A stretch of DNA of 64,000 nt from Granulicella sp. S156 (GCF_009766105.1 NZ_LMUH01000013.1:336346-400345); one strand, 5' to 3'; positions 53,162-61,928 are shown, counted from the first letter of the stretch. Notes: generated by a model from the sequence alone, not told the origin. A program made the numbers and translations.

Positions 53162-55255
53162 ATGTTTGTGAACACTGTGCATCGAATTGCATCCTTTTTG
53201 CTGGCCATTCTTCTGTGTGGCACTTTCGCAAATTCAGCCGTTGGGCAGGCTTCGCCATCTTCGCATTCCACGTATGATCCGCGCGTCACATTTGCTCCGT
53301 TGGCGCTGCCCGACCCAGCCACTCAGTATCGCTCCGTCTCCGGCGCGCCGGGCGCATCTTATTGGCAGAACGCGGCCGATTACGTGATGCACGCTACGCT
53401 CGACCCCGTCGCCAAAGTTCTTACCAACGACGAAGTCATCACCTATACCAACAACTCATCTGACTCCCTCGACAGCCTCTGGATTTACCTTGAACAGAAC
53501 ATCTATCGAAGGGATTCCCGCTCTAACAATCTCGGCAATACCGGCTTCGCTCGTCCACCCCGTGCCGGCCAGACCGGCCCTCCACCGCCTGCTCGCGGAG
53601 ATAACCATACCGAAGGTATAGTGTTCGACTCCGTCGAGGTTGGCGTTGTTGCCGCAACAACTCGCTGGTCCAAGGCCGACTACATCGTTGACGACACCCG
53701 TATGCAGGTACGGCTTGGCACGCCCTTGAAGCCACACGGCGCACAGTTACGCATTCACATCAAATATCACTACGCGATTCCTGGCATTTGGGGAGGACGC
53801 ACATCCTGGGGAGCAGCAGAGCATGGCGAGATCTATGACATTGCTCAGTGGTATCCCCGTATGTGCGTCTACGATGACCTTCACGGGTGGGACACGCTCC
53901 CCTACATTGGCGCGGAATTCTATCTCGAATATGGCCACTTCGACTACTACGTCACCGTTCCCTGGAACTTCATCCTCGCCGGTTCCGGCGAGCTCGTAAA
54001 TCCGGCCGAAGTTCTCACCAAAACCCAGATAGATCGTCTCGAGCAGGCTCGCCACTCCGATAAGACGGTCTATATCCGCACCCCGGAAGAGACAACCGAT
54101 CCCGGTAGCCGTCCTAAACAGAGCGGCACACTTACCTGGCACTTCCAGATGGATCACACTCGCGACGTAGTCTTCACCGCTTCGCCCACGTTCGTATGGG
54201 ATGCCGCGCGAATCAACCTCCCGGCTAAAACCGATGTAGGTGATGATCCGCCCAACTCGCTCCCCGTCGGCAAAATTCCCCTCGCGATGTCCGTCTATCC
54301 CGTCGAGAGCGTTGGCCAGGAAGGCTGGTCTCGTTCCACTGAATATGTCAAGGATTCTGTAGAAGAGTTTTCCCGTCGCTGGTATCCCTATCCTTGGCCT
54401 GCAGCCATCAACGTGGCGGGCTTTTCTACCGGCATGGAGTATCCCGGCATCGTCTTCGATGGAATACACGACCAGAGCAAGATCCTCTTTTGGATTACCG
54501 CTCATGAGATCGGACATGACTGGTTCCCAATGATTGTTGGTTCCAACGAACGCCGCTGGGCCTTCATGGACGAAGGCTTCAATACGTTCATTGATATCTT
54601 TGAGTCCGACGACTTCGAACACGGTGTCTACGGCCCCAAGCGCGATAGCGAATACTCCGCGGGTGGAGAACCGTCAGACACGATCCTCAAAGTTTTAGAC
54701 AATCCCGACGCGCCCAACATTCTCACTCGCGCCGACGGCTTCACCGGGGCTCTCGGTCACCCAGTTCAATATTTCAAAGGGGCCTATGGAAATGTGCTGC
54801 TCCGCGAGCAGATTCTCGGCCCTCAGCGTTTTGATTACGCCTTCCGTCGCTATATTCGGGAGTGGGCTTACAAACATCCTTCTCCTTCCGATTTCTTCCG
54901 CACCATGGAGAACGAAGGCGGTGAAGACCTCAGCTATTTCTGGCGTGGATGGTATATGCACAACTGGACCCTCGACTTGGCCGTTGAGTCCGCCAAGTAT
55001 GTCAATGACAATCCAAAGGAAGGTATCGCTGTCGTAGTCTCGAATCTACGGCCGCTGGTTCTTCCTGCCACGCTTCAGGTTGCCTATAAAGATGGCACTA
55101 CAGCTCGTATCCGTATCCCAGCGGAAGCGTGGCTTTCCAAAGGCACCGGCACCTTTATCTTCAAAGAGGGAAAGCCCGTGGACAACATCACCGTCGATCC
55201 GGATCATCTCCTCCCGGATGATGACCGCAGCAACAATGTACTTAAAATGCCATAG
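53162..55255 (+). CDS. exported M1-family zinc metallopeptidase
   Basis: A 697-aa aminopeptidase-like protein. The signal peptide ends SAVGQ (about 29). An N-terminal beta domain resembles the M1 bowl (VMHATLDPVAKVLTNDEVITYTNNSSDSLDSLWIYLEQN). The catalytic site is H448-E-x-x-H452 with Glu471 eighteen residues later in MDEGFNTF; the exopeptidase GxMEN motif appears as TGMEYPG, a divergent form seen in M1-like family members. It should cleave peptides in the periplasm or outside the cell. AGAGGA precedes ATG 53162. The C-terminal all-helical domain is shorter than in full aminopeptidase N. It stands alone between hairpins. Confidence 0.88.
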   Translation: MFVNTVHRIASFLLAILLCGTFANSAVGQASPSSHSTYDPRVTFAPLALPDPATQYRSVSGAPGASYWQNAADYVMHATLDPVAKVLTNDEVITYTNNSSDSLDSLWIYLEQNIYRRDSRSNNLGNTGFARPPRAGQTGPPPPARGDNHTEGIVFDSVEVGVVAATTRWSKADYIVDDTRMQVRLGTPLKPHGAQLRIHIKYHYAIPGIWGGRTSWGAAEHGEIYDIAQWYPRMCVYDDLHGWDTLPYIGAEFYLEYGHFDYYVTVPWNFILAGSGELVNPAEVLTKTQIDRLEQARHSDKTVYIRTPEETTDPGSRPKQSGTLTWHFQMDHTRDVVFTASPTFVWDAARINLPAKTDVGDDPPNSLPVGKIPLAMSVYPVESVGQEGWSRSTEYVKDSVEEFSRRWYPYPWPAAINVAGFSTGMEYPGIVFDGIHDQSKILFWITAHEIGHDWFPMIVGSNERRWAFMDEGFNTFIDIFESDDFEHGVYGPKRDSEYSAGGEPSDTILKVLDNPDAPNILTRADGFTGALGHPVQYFKGAYGNVLLREQILGPQRFDYAFRRYIREWAYKHPSPSDFFRTMENEGGEDLSYFWRGWYMHNWTLDLAVESAKYVNDNPKEGIAVVVSNLRPLVLPATLQVAYKDGTTARIRIPAEAWLSKGTGTFIFKEGKPVDNITVDPDHLLPDDDRSNNVLKMP

Positions 55256-55282
55256 CAGCCGCGAGGCATTGGCAGGCATGCG

Positions 55283-55326
55283 GACAAGAAGAAGCGGCGA
55301 ATTTACATGCGCCGCTTCTTCTTGTC
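55283..55326 (+). terminator. intrinsic terminator after M1 peptidase gene
   Basis: A 17-bp perfect stem (55283-55299 with 55310-55326) with a 10-nt loop lies 28 bp after the stop. Confidence 0.8.
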
Positions 55327-55797
55327 TTCATGCAGGTCGTTTCCTCAGCAAACACGGCAATTGATTGCAGAATCAGGACAATTGCGCTATCGTCGAGCAA
55401 ACGCGATGTTGACGAAAATTCCAACGCGGCTCTCCCTTTGTTGTCCCTGCCTGGGCTAACATCTCTCGTCCTTGGCACCATACTTTCCATTTGGTGATGT
55501 CAACCCATCCATAGCACGATTGTGCCTTCGCGATAGGTGGATTTAATCTCTCCGTCCATTCCAGGAACGATATGCCGTATTTCATTCACCCTTCGGTCGA
55601 TTCCCCCGTCTACCAATGCCATCTCGTGTGTTGTCCAGCGGCTTTCTGCTAATCCTTTTCCTTGCGCTAGCAGCGAACGCATAGGGATCGCGACCACGAG
55701 TATTGACTTCAGTGACCTGGATCGGTTTCCGCCATAAGTCGTTGTGCAATGCTCCACTTTATTCAGCAAATACAAATAGACGTAAACCAACAACTCA
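55327..55797. other. 471-bp spacer before CHRD gene
   Basis: No supported gene on either strand. It presumably carries the CHRD gene promoter; no specific site was assigned. Confidence 0.4.
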
Positions 55798-55810
55798 AAG
55801 GAGAAGTGAA

Positions 55811-56254
55811 TTGAAAAAGTTAAATAGTTTGATTCGAACCGTTGTTGCAGCCTCGACCCTGGCGTTTGTGTCAATCGCAGCGCACGCCGCAACGATTACC
55901 CTGAAGGCTGACCTGAAAGCCTCTGCAGAAGTTCCTGCCAAAGATAGTACTGGTACAGGGACTTTGACCGCTACGCTAGATACTGACACCAATGAGTTGA
56001 AGTATCACATCGAGTTCAGTGGATTGACCGGCCCTGTTGTCGCAGCGCATTTTCATGGACCGGCAGCTGCGGGGACGAATGCGAAACCGCAGATTCCGAT
56101 CAAGACCAGCCCTCTCGCAAGCCCTATTGATGGGAAAGCGACCATAACACCGGAACAAGCGAAGGATCTGGTGGATGGTAAGTGGTATTTCAACCTTCAT
56201 ACGTCGGCAAACCCCGGAGGAGAAATACGCGGCCAACTTGTGAAATCCGAGTAA
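55811..56254 (+). CDS. small exported CHRD-domain protein
   Basis: A 147-aa protein starting at TTG 55811, 7 nt after AAGGAG; the frame remains open upstream but without conservation or signal. The signal peptide (LIRTVVAASTLAFVSIAAHAA) is followed by a single CHRD domain: LKASAEVPAKDSTGTGTLTATLD, LKYHIEFSGLTGPVVAAHFHGPAAAGTNA, and the C-terminal LVDGKWYFNLHTSANPGGEIRGQL. CHRD domains were named from the BMP antagonist chordin and occur in many exported bacterial proteins of unknown role; the HFHG and NLHT histidines could bind metal. It is flanked by hairpins and is probably monocistronic. Confidence 0.88.
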   Translation: MKKLNSLIRTVVAASTLAFVSIAAHAATITLKADLKASAEVPAKDSTGTGTLTATLDTDTNELKYHIEFSGLTGPVVAAHFHGPAAAGTNAKPQIPIKTSPLASPIDGKATITPEQAKDLVDGKWYFNLHTSANPGGEIRGQLVKSE

Positions 56255-56262
56255 TGGCCCAA

Positions 56263-56303
56263 AACACGGTGCGTAGGTTGCCTCGGTGCTTACGCACTGT
56301 GTT
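56263..56303 (+). terminator. hairpin after CHRD gene
   Basis: Arms at 56263-56275 and 56291-56303 (AACACGGTGCGTA with TACGCACTGTGTT) pair with one G-T, 8 bp after the stop. Confidence 0.6.
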
Positions 56304-56502
56304 CATTTCGAGGGCTGTCTTCTCCCGCCGCTCGCGCTGTATTCAGCATGAGGAGGTCGGTAGTCCTGTGACTTTGGTGCATTGTTCTTCTTCGCGGGCT
56401 CATTCACACTTTCGGTTGCGTGCGTAGGTTTGGGCACGGAAGGGATGCCAGAGGTCGGGCTCCGTCATGGTCCACCCCAAAATGAATTCAGGAAGGAATA
56501 GC

Positions 56503-56958
56503 ATGAATGCTCGCTACGCAATGATTCTCATTTTGGGCTGCGCCATATTTTCAATTGGCATAGGTGCCGCATCTCAAAGCCCAGGCAGTACCAAAGCGAC
56601 AAGCGATGCAGGTCCTTCCTCAAAAGCTGCACATCCCAAGCCAACGAACCTGAAGGTATTGCCGAAGAATCTCACCGGAGACGATATCGATAAGCTGATG
56701 CATCGGTATGAAAAGGACTTGGGTGTGCCGTGCGGATACTGCCATGAAGAGAATCCGCAAACCAAGCAGATCGACTTCGCATCCGACGAGAATCCAATCA
56801 AAGAGACGGCGCGGTCCATGATCTCGATGACCAATGACATCAACAACAAATACCTTGCACAGCTTGGGGATAGGCGGTATGCCGAACCTCTTACCTGCGG
56901 CAACTGTCATCAGGGACAGGTGCAACCTCCAACTTTTGAACCGAAGCCACAGAGATGA
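56503..56958 (+). CDS. small exported di-heme c-type cytochrome
   Basis: A 151-aa protein from ATG 56503, with AGGAAGGA just upstream; the frame extends to 56467 but the signal peptide (MNARYAMILILGCAIFSIGIGAAS) begins here. Two heme-c attachment motifs are present: CGYCH (77-81) and CGNCH (132-136), separated by a helix with NPIKETARSMISMTNDIN. The LTGDDIDKLMHRYEKDLGVPCGYCH layout resembles one half of the tetraheme photosynthetic reaction-centre cytochrome subunit, a fold often seen alone in acidobacterial proteins. It should carry electrons in the periplasm. It is followed by a DsbD-alpha-type gene. Confidence 0.88.
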   Translation: MNARYAMILILGCAIFSIGIGAASQSPGSTKATSDAGPSSKAAHPKPTNLKVLPKNLTGDDIDKLMHRYEKDLGVPCGYCHEENPQTKQIDFASDENPIKETARSMISMTNDINNKYLAQLGDRRYAEPLTCGNCHQGQVQPPTFEPKPQR

Positions 56959-57043
56959 GTGTTGTGATGGCCGTTCCTTGTGCTCGGCAGAGATAGAAAC
57001 ATACAAGATTGGAATTGAAATGATGATAGAAAGGGCAGCTCGT

Positions 57044-57541
57044 ATGAAGTTTCTACGAATTAGTTTTGGCCTTGCTTTGGGTCTGTTCCTTTGTACCGCT
57101 GGTGCTGCGCAGGCCCCGGTCCAGCCGGTGCAATGGGAAGGGTTGGCGGTACCGAAGACGCCTGTAAAACATGGAAGCAGGTTCGCGGTTGAACTGTCTG
57201 CGGAAATTCAAAACGGCTGGCACGTCTACGGTCTCGAGCAGGTTCCTGGCGGCCCAACGCCGCTGCGTGTAGCCCTGGAGGAGAATGATGCGGTCCAGAT
57301 CGCCGGTACTACGTCAGGCACAACTCCGATAAAGAAACAGGACCCAAGCTTTGAACTAGAGACCCAGTTTTATACGCAGTCATTCACGGTGCACATTCCC
57401 TTGCAGGTGAAACAACATTCAGCCACGGGCAAGCAATCAATCCCGGTGAGCGTTCGATTTCAGGCATGCAGCGACCGAACTTGCCTGCCCCCGAGAACTG
57501 CTCACCTATCCATACCGATTGAGGTTCTTGCTGGCACCTAG
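57044..57541 (+). CDS. stand-alone DsbD N-terminal (alpha) domain protein
   Basis: A 165-aa exported protein (signal MKFLRISFGLALGLFLCTAGAAQA). The body matches the DsbD-alpha immunoglobulin-like domain: VKHGSRFAVELSAEIQNGWHVYGLEQVPGGPTPLRV, FELETQFYTQSFTVHIPLQV, and VSVRFQACSDRTCLPPRTAHLSIPI, whose Cys pair (CSDRTC) corresponds to the redox-active cysteines that pass electrons to periplasmic partners. The membrane beta and thioredoxin gamma domains of full DsbD are missing. ATG 57044 is chosen (AAAGGG upstream); ATG 57020 and 57023 are alternatives. The missing modules could be supplied by another membrane reductase and by the thioredoxin-fold proteins nearby. Confidence 0.82.
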   Translation: MKFLRISFGLALGLFLCTAGAAQAPVQPVQWEGLAVPKTPVKHGSRFAVELSAEIQNGWHVYGLEQVPGGPTPLRVALEENDAVQIAGTTSGTTPIKKQDPSFELETQFYTQSFTVHIPLQVKQHSATGKQSIPVSVRFQACSDRTCLPPRTAHLSIPIEVLAGT

Positions 57542-57587
57542 CGGAGGAGGACGCGCAGTCTAACTCCCTCAGGTCGCAGCCTTGCGT

Positions 57588-57772
57588 TTGACAAATTGGA
57601 CAACTATGCATAGATTCGCTGTTATGGTAACTATTCCCAGAATGTATTGTTGTTCGCCAAGCATCTCCGCTGGCATATGGGAAATCGTGTGTACCTCTAA
57701 CTGATATGTGATCGCCAACGATCCGTACCGTTATCGATAACCCGCTCGCCAGCATTGCTGGAGCGGGTTTCT
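57588..57772 (+). ncRNA. candidate small RNA B (promoter to terminator)
   Basis: TTGACA (57588-57593), 17 bp, TAGATT (57611-57616) make the promoter; the terminator is AACCCGCTC/GAGCGGGTT (57739-57747 with 57761-57769) with an inner CCAGC-ATT-GCTGG stem and a TTTCTTGTTT tail. The transcript should start near 57623 and be about 150 nt. It shares promoter spacing, several ordered sequence blocks and length with candidate A 6.5 kb upstream, consistent with duplication together with the thioredoxin-fold genes. No Shine-Dalgarno-led reading frame is seen inside. Confidence 0.6.
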
Positions 57773-57812
57773 TGTTTGAGTGCGCGGTCATACTGGATCG
57801 TTATCTCTGTTG

Positions 57813-57848
57813 AAGCCCGCCAGCCTGACTGTAGCGGGCTTTCCTTTT
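57813..57848 (+). terminator. second terminator downstream of small RNA B
   Basis: AAGCCCGC (57813-57820) pairs with GCGGGCTT (57834-57841), followed by CCTTTT. It lies about 45 bp beyond the first terminator and 38 bp before the next gene, so it may catch readthrough or attenuate that gene. Confidence 0.65.
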
Positions 57849-57886
57849 GGCAGAGGCGCATTTCCAGAAGTTCTAATCCTTGACGC

Positions 57887-59449
57887 ATGGGGCAGTTTAT
57901 CGTTGTGAAATCTCAAGATCCAATTCGAACAGGGATCGATGTTAATGATCCAGAGCTTCCTTCTTTGTGGGTGGGCGCAGGCCAATCCGCGCAAACGGTG
58001 ACGAGGACATCGAAGCCGATCATGTCAGCGGTGCACCGACTTGGTCTGGTCTCAGCAATATTTGTGGCACTCGCCGCTGCAGGTCTCGGTTGGCTGGCTC
58101 TGCGTGCTTATGGACAGATCGCGGTGCGGAATCAAGGGTATGTGCCCTATAGCGATGCGCCGATCAACTACCGATCAGAGGATCTAAGTGATCCGGTGGC
58201 CAAGCTGCAGCAACGGTTAGATCAAGGTAAAACGGCGTTGCTGTATGAACCCGAACACGGTTATCTCAAATCCGTACTGAATCTGTTGAAGGTACCTGTC
58301 GATTCGCAGACGCTGGTTTTCTCCAAGACAAGCTTTCAATACAAGAAAATTTCCCCAGAGCATCCTCGAGCCCTCTATTTCAATGACGACGTTTATGTCG
58401 GCTCGGTCCATGAGGGGAAAGCGATTGAAATAGTCTCCTTCGATCCAATGCAAGGGGCTATTTTCTATCTTCTTGACGAACATAAGGTAGAGAAACCTAC
58501 CTTTCAGCGAGCGGAACTGGACTGCACGCAATGCCATATTGCTGCGGGTACACGTGGAGTTCCCGGAGTGTTGTTGCGGTCTATCTATCCTACGACCACG
58601 GGGACCCAGGCGCCCAGTAGCAAATCTTTCATTACGGATCAAGACAGTCCGTTCAAGGATCGCTGGGGAGGGTGGTACGTTACCGGCAAGCTTGCTGGAG
58701 CGTCCCATATGGGCAATGCTGTTGTCGTCGACAAGCCAGCGACGGAACAATCGGACCAGGCTACTGTCAATAATCTGGTCGCACTCTCAAAACCGTTCGA
58801 TACTTCAACCTATCTGTTACCCGACAGCGATGTTGTGGCCCATCTTGTATTGGCACATCAGACGCAGATGCACAACCTGATCACGTTGACGAACTATAAG
58901 ACGCGGCTTGCTCTTTACGCGCAAGCTACGCAGAGCAAGGGCTCCGGTGTGCCGGCAGACACGTCCTTGCCGGAGAATGTGCGGCAGCAGTTCGAGCGGC
59001 CAGCGGAGCAGTTGCTGCGCTACATGCTTTTCGTCAACGAAGCACCCCTTTTCAGCGCGGGGTCTGGGAGTGTTGAAGGATCGTCCACATTTGCAAAAGA
59101 GTTCACTGAGCGGGGCATACGAGATCGGAAAGGGCGTTCGCTGCGCGACTTTGATCTGCAGACCAGAATCTTCCGGTATCCCTGCAGCTACCTCATCTAC
59201 TCCGAGTCCTTCGACACCTTACCCGAACCAGCCAAGGGATATATCTATCATCGCTTGCTGGAAATTCTGACAGGGCAGGATCAAAGCTCGGATTTCGCGA
59301 AACTGTCGGGAGAAGAGCGCCGAGCGATTCTTGAAATCTTGCTGGCAACCAAGCCCGGATTACCAGAGGAGTGGAGAGACTACGCCAAATCCAACCACCT
59401 CCACATTCAGATAGCAGGAAAGCGTTCTCGTTCCAGTTCACAAGGATAA
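57887..59449 (+). CDS. membrane-anchored mono-heme c-type protein
   Basis: A 520-aa protein with one N-terminal transmembrane helix (about 52-72, LGLVSAIFVALAAAGLGWLAL) and a large exported part. CTQCH at 213-217 is a heme-c attachment motif in ELDCTQCHIAAGTRGVPGVLLRSIYP. Flanking blocks such as YEPEHGYLKSVLNLLKVPVDSQTLVFSKTSFQ, RALYFNDDVYVG, and the C-terminal LRDFDLQTRIFRYPCSYLIYSESFD recur in uncharacterised acidobacterial and planctomycetal cytochrome-like proteins. ATG 58022, just before the helix, is an alternative start; neither has a convincing ribosome-binding site. The stop is 37 bp before the second thioredoxin-fold gene, so they are probably co-transcribed. Confidence 0.8.
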   Translation: MGQFIVVKSQDPIRTGIDVNDPELPSLWVGAGQSAQTVTRTSKPIMSAVHRLGLVSAIFVALAAAGLGWLALRAYGQIAVRNQGYVPYSDAPINYRSEDLSDPVAKLQQRLDQGKTALLYEPEHGYLKSVLNLLKVPVDSQTLVFSKTSFQYKKISPEHPRALYFNDDVYVGSVHEGKAIEIVSFDPMQGAIFYLLDEHKVEKPTFQRAELDCTQCHIAAGTRGVPGVLLRSIYPTTTGTQAPSSKSFITDQDSPFKDRWGGWYVTGKLAGASHMGNAVVVDKPATEQSDQATVNNLVALSKPFDTSTYLLPDSDVVAHLVLAHQTQMHNLITLTNYKTRLALYAQATQSKGSGVPADTSLPENVRQQFERPAEQLLRYMLFVNEAPLFSAGSGSVEGSSTFAKEFTERGIRDRKGRSLRDFDLQTRIFRYPCSYLIYSESFDTLPEPAKGYIYHRLLEILTGQDQSSDFAKLSGEERRAILEILLATKPGLPEEWRDYAKSNHLHIQIAGKRSRSSSQG

Positions 59450-59486
59450 GCAACTTACCCGGATTTAACTAGAAAGGAATAATGAA

Positions 59487-60890
59487 ATGAAATCAATATC
59501 AAGAAGTGCTTGCTTCGCAGTTATTTTCGCGAGCTTTGGCGCAACCATCGCCGTGGCCCAAACCACCCCCGCGGCTGGCTCCCTGGAAGGGCGCTGGGAC
59601 GCTAGCCTTAACAGCCATGGCACGGTCATTCCATTTAGGCTCGACATCTCCGGATCCGGTCCGACGTTGAAAGGCACCTTCTATGACGGTTTCCAGCCGT
59701 ACGACGGTACGACCAGCGCATCTTTTCAGGATGGCAAGCTCGTACTCAACGTCGAGCACTACCTCACGACAATTACGGCTACGCTGAAGGACGAGCAGCT
59801 CACGGGGAACGTCGTGACGCAATCGCGGGGCCCCGCCACGGAATATGGCTTCCTGGCTACCCGGCATGTGGCATCGACAGCTGCAACTGTCGATGCGCCG
59901 TCTATAGCAGGTTCATGGATCATCCCGCTTGATAGCCCTTCTTCCAAAGGCGAGAAGGCTTTCCGGTTCATCGTCGAGCAACATGGTGCGGACGTCGCAG
60001 CGTCGATTCTCCGTGTCGATGGAGACACCGGTGCTTACAGCGGCACCTACAAAGACGGGAAATGGGTGCTCAGTCACTTCGACGGCTCACGTCCGGGAGT
60101 CATCGAAGTGTCTTTGACGAAAGATGGCACACTCGAAGTTCTCCAGAACAGTGGGCGCGCTAAAAAGGCCGTCGCGCAGAATGAAGCCAGTGCGGGCAGC
60201 TCCCAAACAGTGGGTGCCAGCAATACGAAGTCGTATGGTGACGAGACGGCCGACAGCCGCTATGCCACGAAACTGATCGCATACCGTTCCGAGGTGGCAA
60301 CAGCCAAGGGGCTTCCGCAGCCCGAAAACTACGATACCCATACAACCGTGAGGGACCCGAATGAGAAATTCACCTTCAACTTCCCGGACGTGAATGGAAA
60401 GCTGGTGTCGAGCGATGACCCTCGCTTCAAGAACAAGGTTGTGCTCGCTATTGTGACAGGCACCTGGTGCCCGAACTGCCACGATGAGGCGCAGTATCTC
60501 GTAAAGCTCGACAAGAAATATCGTGACAAGGGCCTCGCAATCGTCGCTCTTGACTTCGAAGAACCGGAACAGCAGGGAACCTTGGCCCGTGAGCGCGCCT
60601 TCGTGAAGCAGTACGGGGTGGAGTACACCTATCTGATCGCAGGCGCGCCGTCTGATATGTGGGAAAAAGTTCCTCAGGCGGTTAACCTCAACACCTGGCC
60701 GGCAACTATTTTCGTTGGCCGAGATGGGTTAGTGAAGGGAATCCATTCTGGATTCGCCTCTCCTGCTAGCGGTGAGTTCAACCAGCAGTTGCAGGATGAG
60801 TTCACCGCGAAGATAGAACAACTTCTCGCTGAGAAAGCTGGCCAAAACGTCACGGCTGCTGCAACGACTCCAGCCAAGCCCGGCGAATAG
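59487..60890 (+). CDS. exported thioredoxin-fold (TlpA-like) protein, paralog 2
   Basis: A 467-aa protein closely related along its whole length to the one at 51499. The signal peptide ends IAVAQ (about 24). Two beta-rich regions (GRWDASLNSHGTVIPFRLDISG and AGSWIIPLDSPSSKGEKAFRF onward) precede the thioredoxin fold with TWCPNCH (Cys328 and Cys331) and NTWPATIFVGRDGL. AAAGGAA lies upstream of ATG 59487. Unlike paralog 1, it follows a c-type heme protein gene, which suggests thiol reduction linked to that heme protein (holding the CXXCH thiols reduced, or receiving electrons). A perfect terminator follows. Confidence 0.85.
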   Translation: MKSISRSACFAVIFASFGATIAVAQTTPAAGSLEGRWDASLNSHGTVIPFRLDISGSGPTLKGTFYDGFQPYDGTTSASFQDGKLVLNVEHYLTTITATLKDEQLTGNVVTQSRGPATEYGFLATRHVASTAATVDAPSIAGSWIIPLDSPSSKGEKAFRFIVEQHGADVAASILRVDGDTGAYSGTYKDGKWVLSHFDGSRPGVIEVSLTKDGTLEVLQNSGRAKKAVAQNEASAGSSQTVGASNTKSYGDETADSRYATKLIAYRSEVATAKGLPQPENYDTHTTVRDPNEKFTFNFPDVNGKLVSSDDPRFKNKVVLAIVTGTWCPNCHDEAQYLVKLDKKYRDKGLAIVALDFEEPEQQGTLARERAFVKQYGVEYTYLIAGAPSDMWEKVPQAVNLNTWPATIFVGRDGLVKGIHSGFASPASGEFNQQLQDEFTAKIEQLLAEKAGQNVTAAATTPAKPGE

Positions 60891-60922
60891 CTCGATCTCT
60901 GGAAGTTATCTCGAAGCCAAGG

Positions 60923-60958
60923 CTTTGCCCGTCAGGGCATCTTCCCTGACGGGCAAAG
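60923..60958 (+). terminator. intrinsic terminator after thioredoxin-fold paralog 2
   Basis: A 15-bp perfect stem (60923-60937 with 60944-60958) with a 6-nt loop lies 32 bp past the stop. Confidence 0.8.
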
Positions 60959-61025
60959 TTGTAGGTGCCCACTTCCAATGCTTTTTTTTGAGTTGTCCGG
61001 GCCGAGATTTCTGTCCGCCTTGATT

Positions 61026-61928
61026 TCAGAACGCCTGCCGATCGAGCCAATGGATAATGTCTGTTTCGAGAGCGATGCGGTGGTCGCTGAAGGGGTGATC
61101 CGTTTTGATTGGGATATGTTCGGATTCCGTGCTTCCGTCTTGTTTCAAAACCTGAAGCAATGCTTCGCTGTTTGGGCCAGTGCCATCGTCCGCCGTGATG
61201 AGCAGAATTGGGCGCTTTCCAATCGCGGGAGCTAGCGTGATAAAGTCCCACTCCGCGCGGTGGTCGAAGATCTCTGCGCCAAGTGCCGCCGGTGTTGTGC
61301 CCGCAAGGGGGAGGAGGTCGGCCGGGTCTACTTTGCTCACATAGAGACCCACTGCTTTATCTTTGTCTTCTGGCTTTAGCTCTGCGAAACGATGGCCAAG
61401 CGAGGCAGCAGAGATCAGAACGGCTGCCCTGACCTTCGGGTTATGTGCAGTTGCTGAGATTGCCGCGAAGCCGCCCATGGAGTGCCCAATAAGAATGATG
61501 CGGGTTGTATCTACGCGATATTTTGCGGCAATTTCAGGTGAAGTAATCCAGTCTACCTGCGCATCGGCATCTTCGATCACATGGGTGAAGGAGAAATCTC
61601 CCTTGACACCCCAACTGCCGCGGTAGTGTACCGCAAGAACATTGTAGCCAGCTCGGCGAAGAGCCTGCGCGAGGTCAAGGTTCTGCTCGTAACCGGGGAA
61701 GCCGTGATACAGGATGACCGTGGGGTGCGGGCCAGCGCCAGCAGCAAGGTACAGAGCGCCAAGTAGCTGTACCCCGTGCGAGGGCACTGCGATTTCAACT
61801 AGTGCAGCTGGGCGTTTCTGATCTACGGGTGGGTCAGAAGCGATTGACGAAGGACTCTGGGCTGAGAGAGTTGTCGCGGTAAGTAGTGTGGCCGCTAAGA
61901 AAAGGGATCTCATGACTCTATGTTTCAC
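61026..61928 (-). CDS. exported alpha/beta-hydrolase (dienelactone-hydrolase/peptidase-like)
   Basis: A 300-aa protein with a signal peptide (ends TLSAQ, about 24). The alpha/beta-hydrolase fold is shown by TVILYHGFPGYEQN (oxyanion loop), the nucleophile elbow GHSMGG with Ser150, a later acidic strand LLITADDGTGPNSEALL, and the His in DHPFSDHR. The catalytic triad is therefore complete. An unusually long insertion ELKPEDKDKAVGLYVSK forms the lid. Substrate is unknown; relatives include acyl-ester hydrolases and prolyl-oligopeptidase-like proteins. It is on the same strand as, and 63 bp downstream of, the DOPA-dioxygenase-like gene, so an operon is likely. Confidence 0.85.
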   Translation of the reverse strand: MKHRVMRSLFLAATLLTATTLSAQSPSSIASDPPVDQKRPAALVEIAVPSHGVQLLGALYLAAGAGPHPTVILYHGFPGYEQNLDLAQALRRAGYNVLAVHYRGSWGVKGDFSFTHVIEDADAQVDWITSPEIAAKYRVDTTRIILIGHSMGGFAAISATAHNPKVRAAVLISAASLGHRFAELKPEDKDKAVGLYVSKVDPADLLPLAGTTPAALGAEIFDHRAEWDFITLAPAIGKRPILLITADDGTGPNSEALLQVLKQDGSTESEHIPIKTDHPFSDHRIALETDIIHWLDRQAF

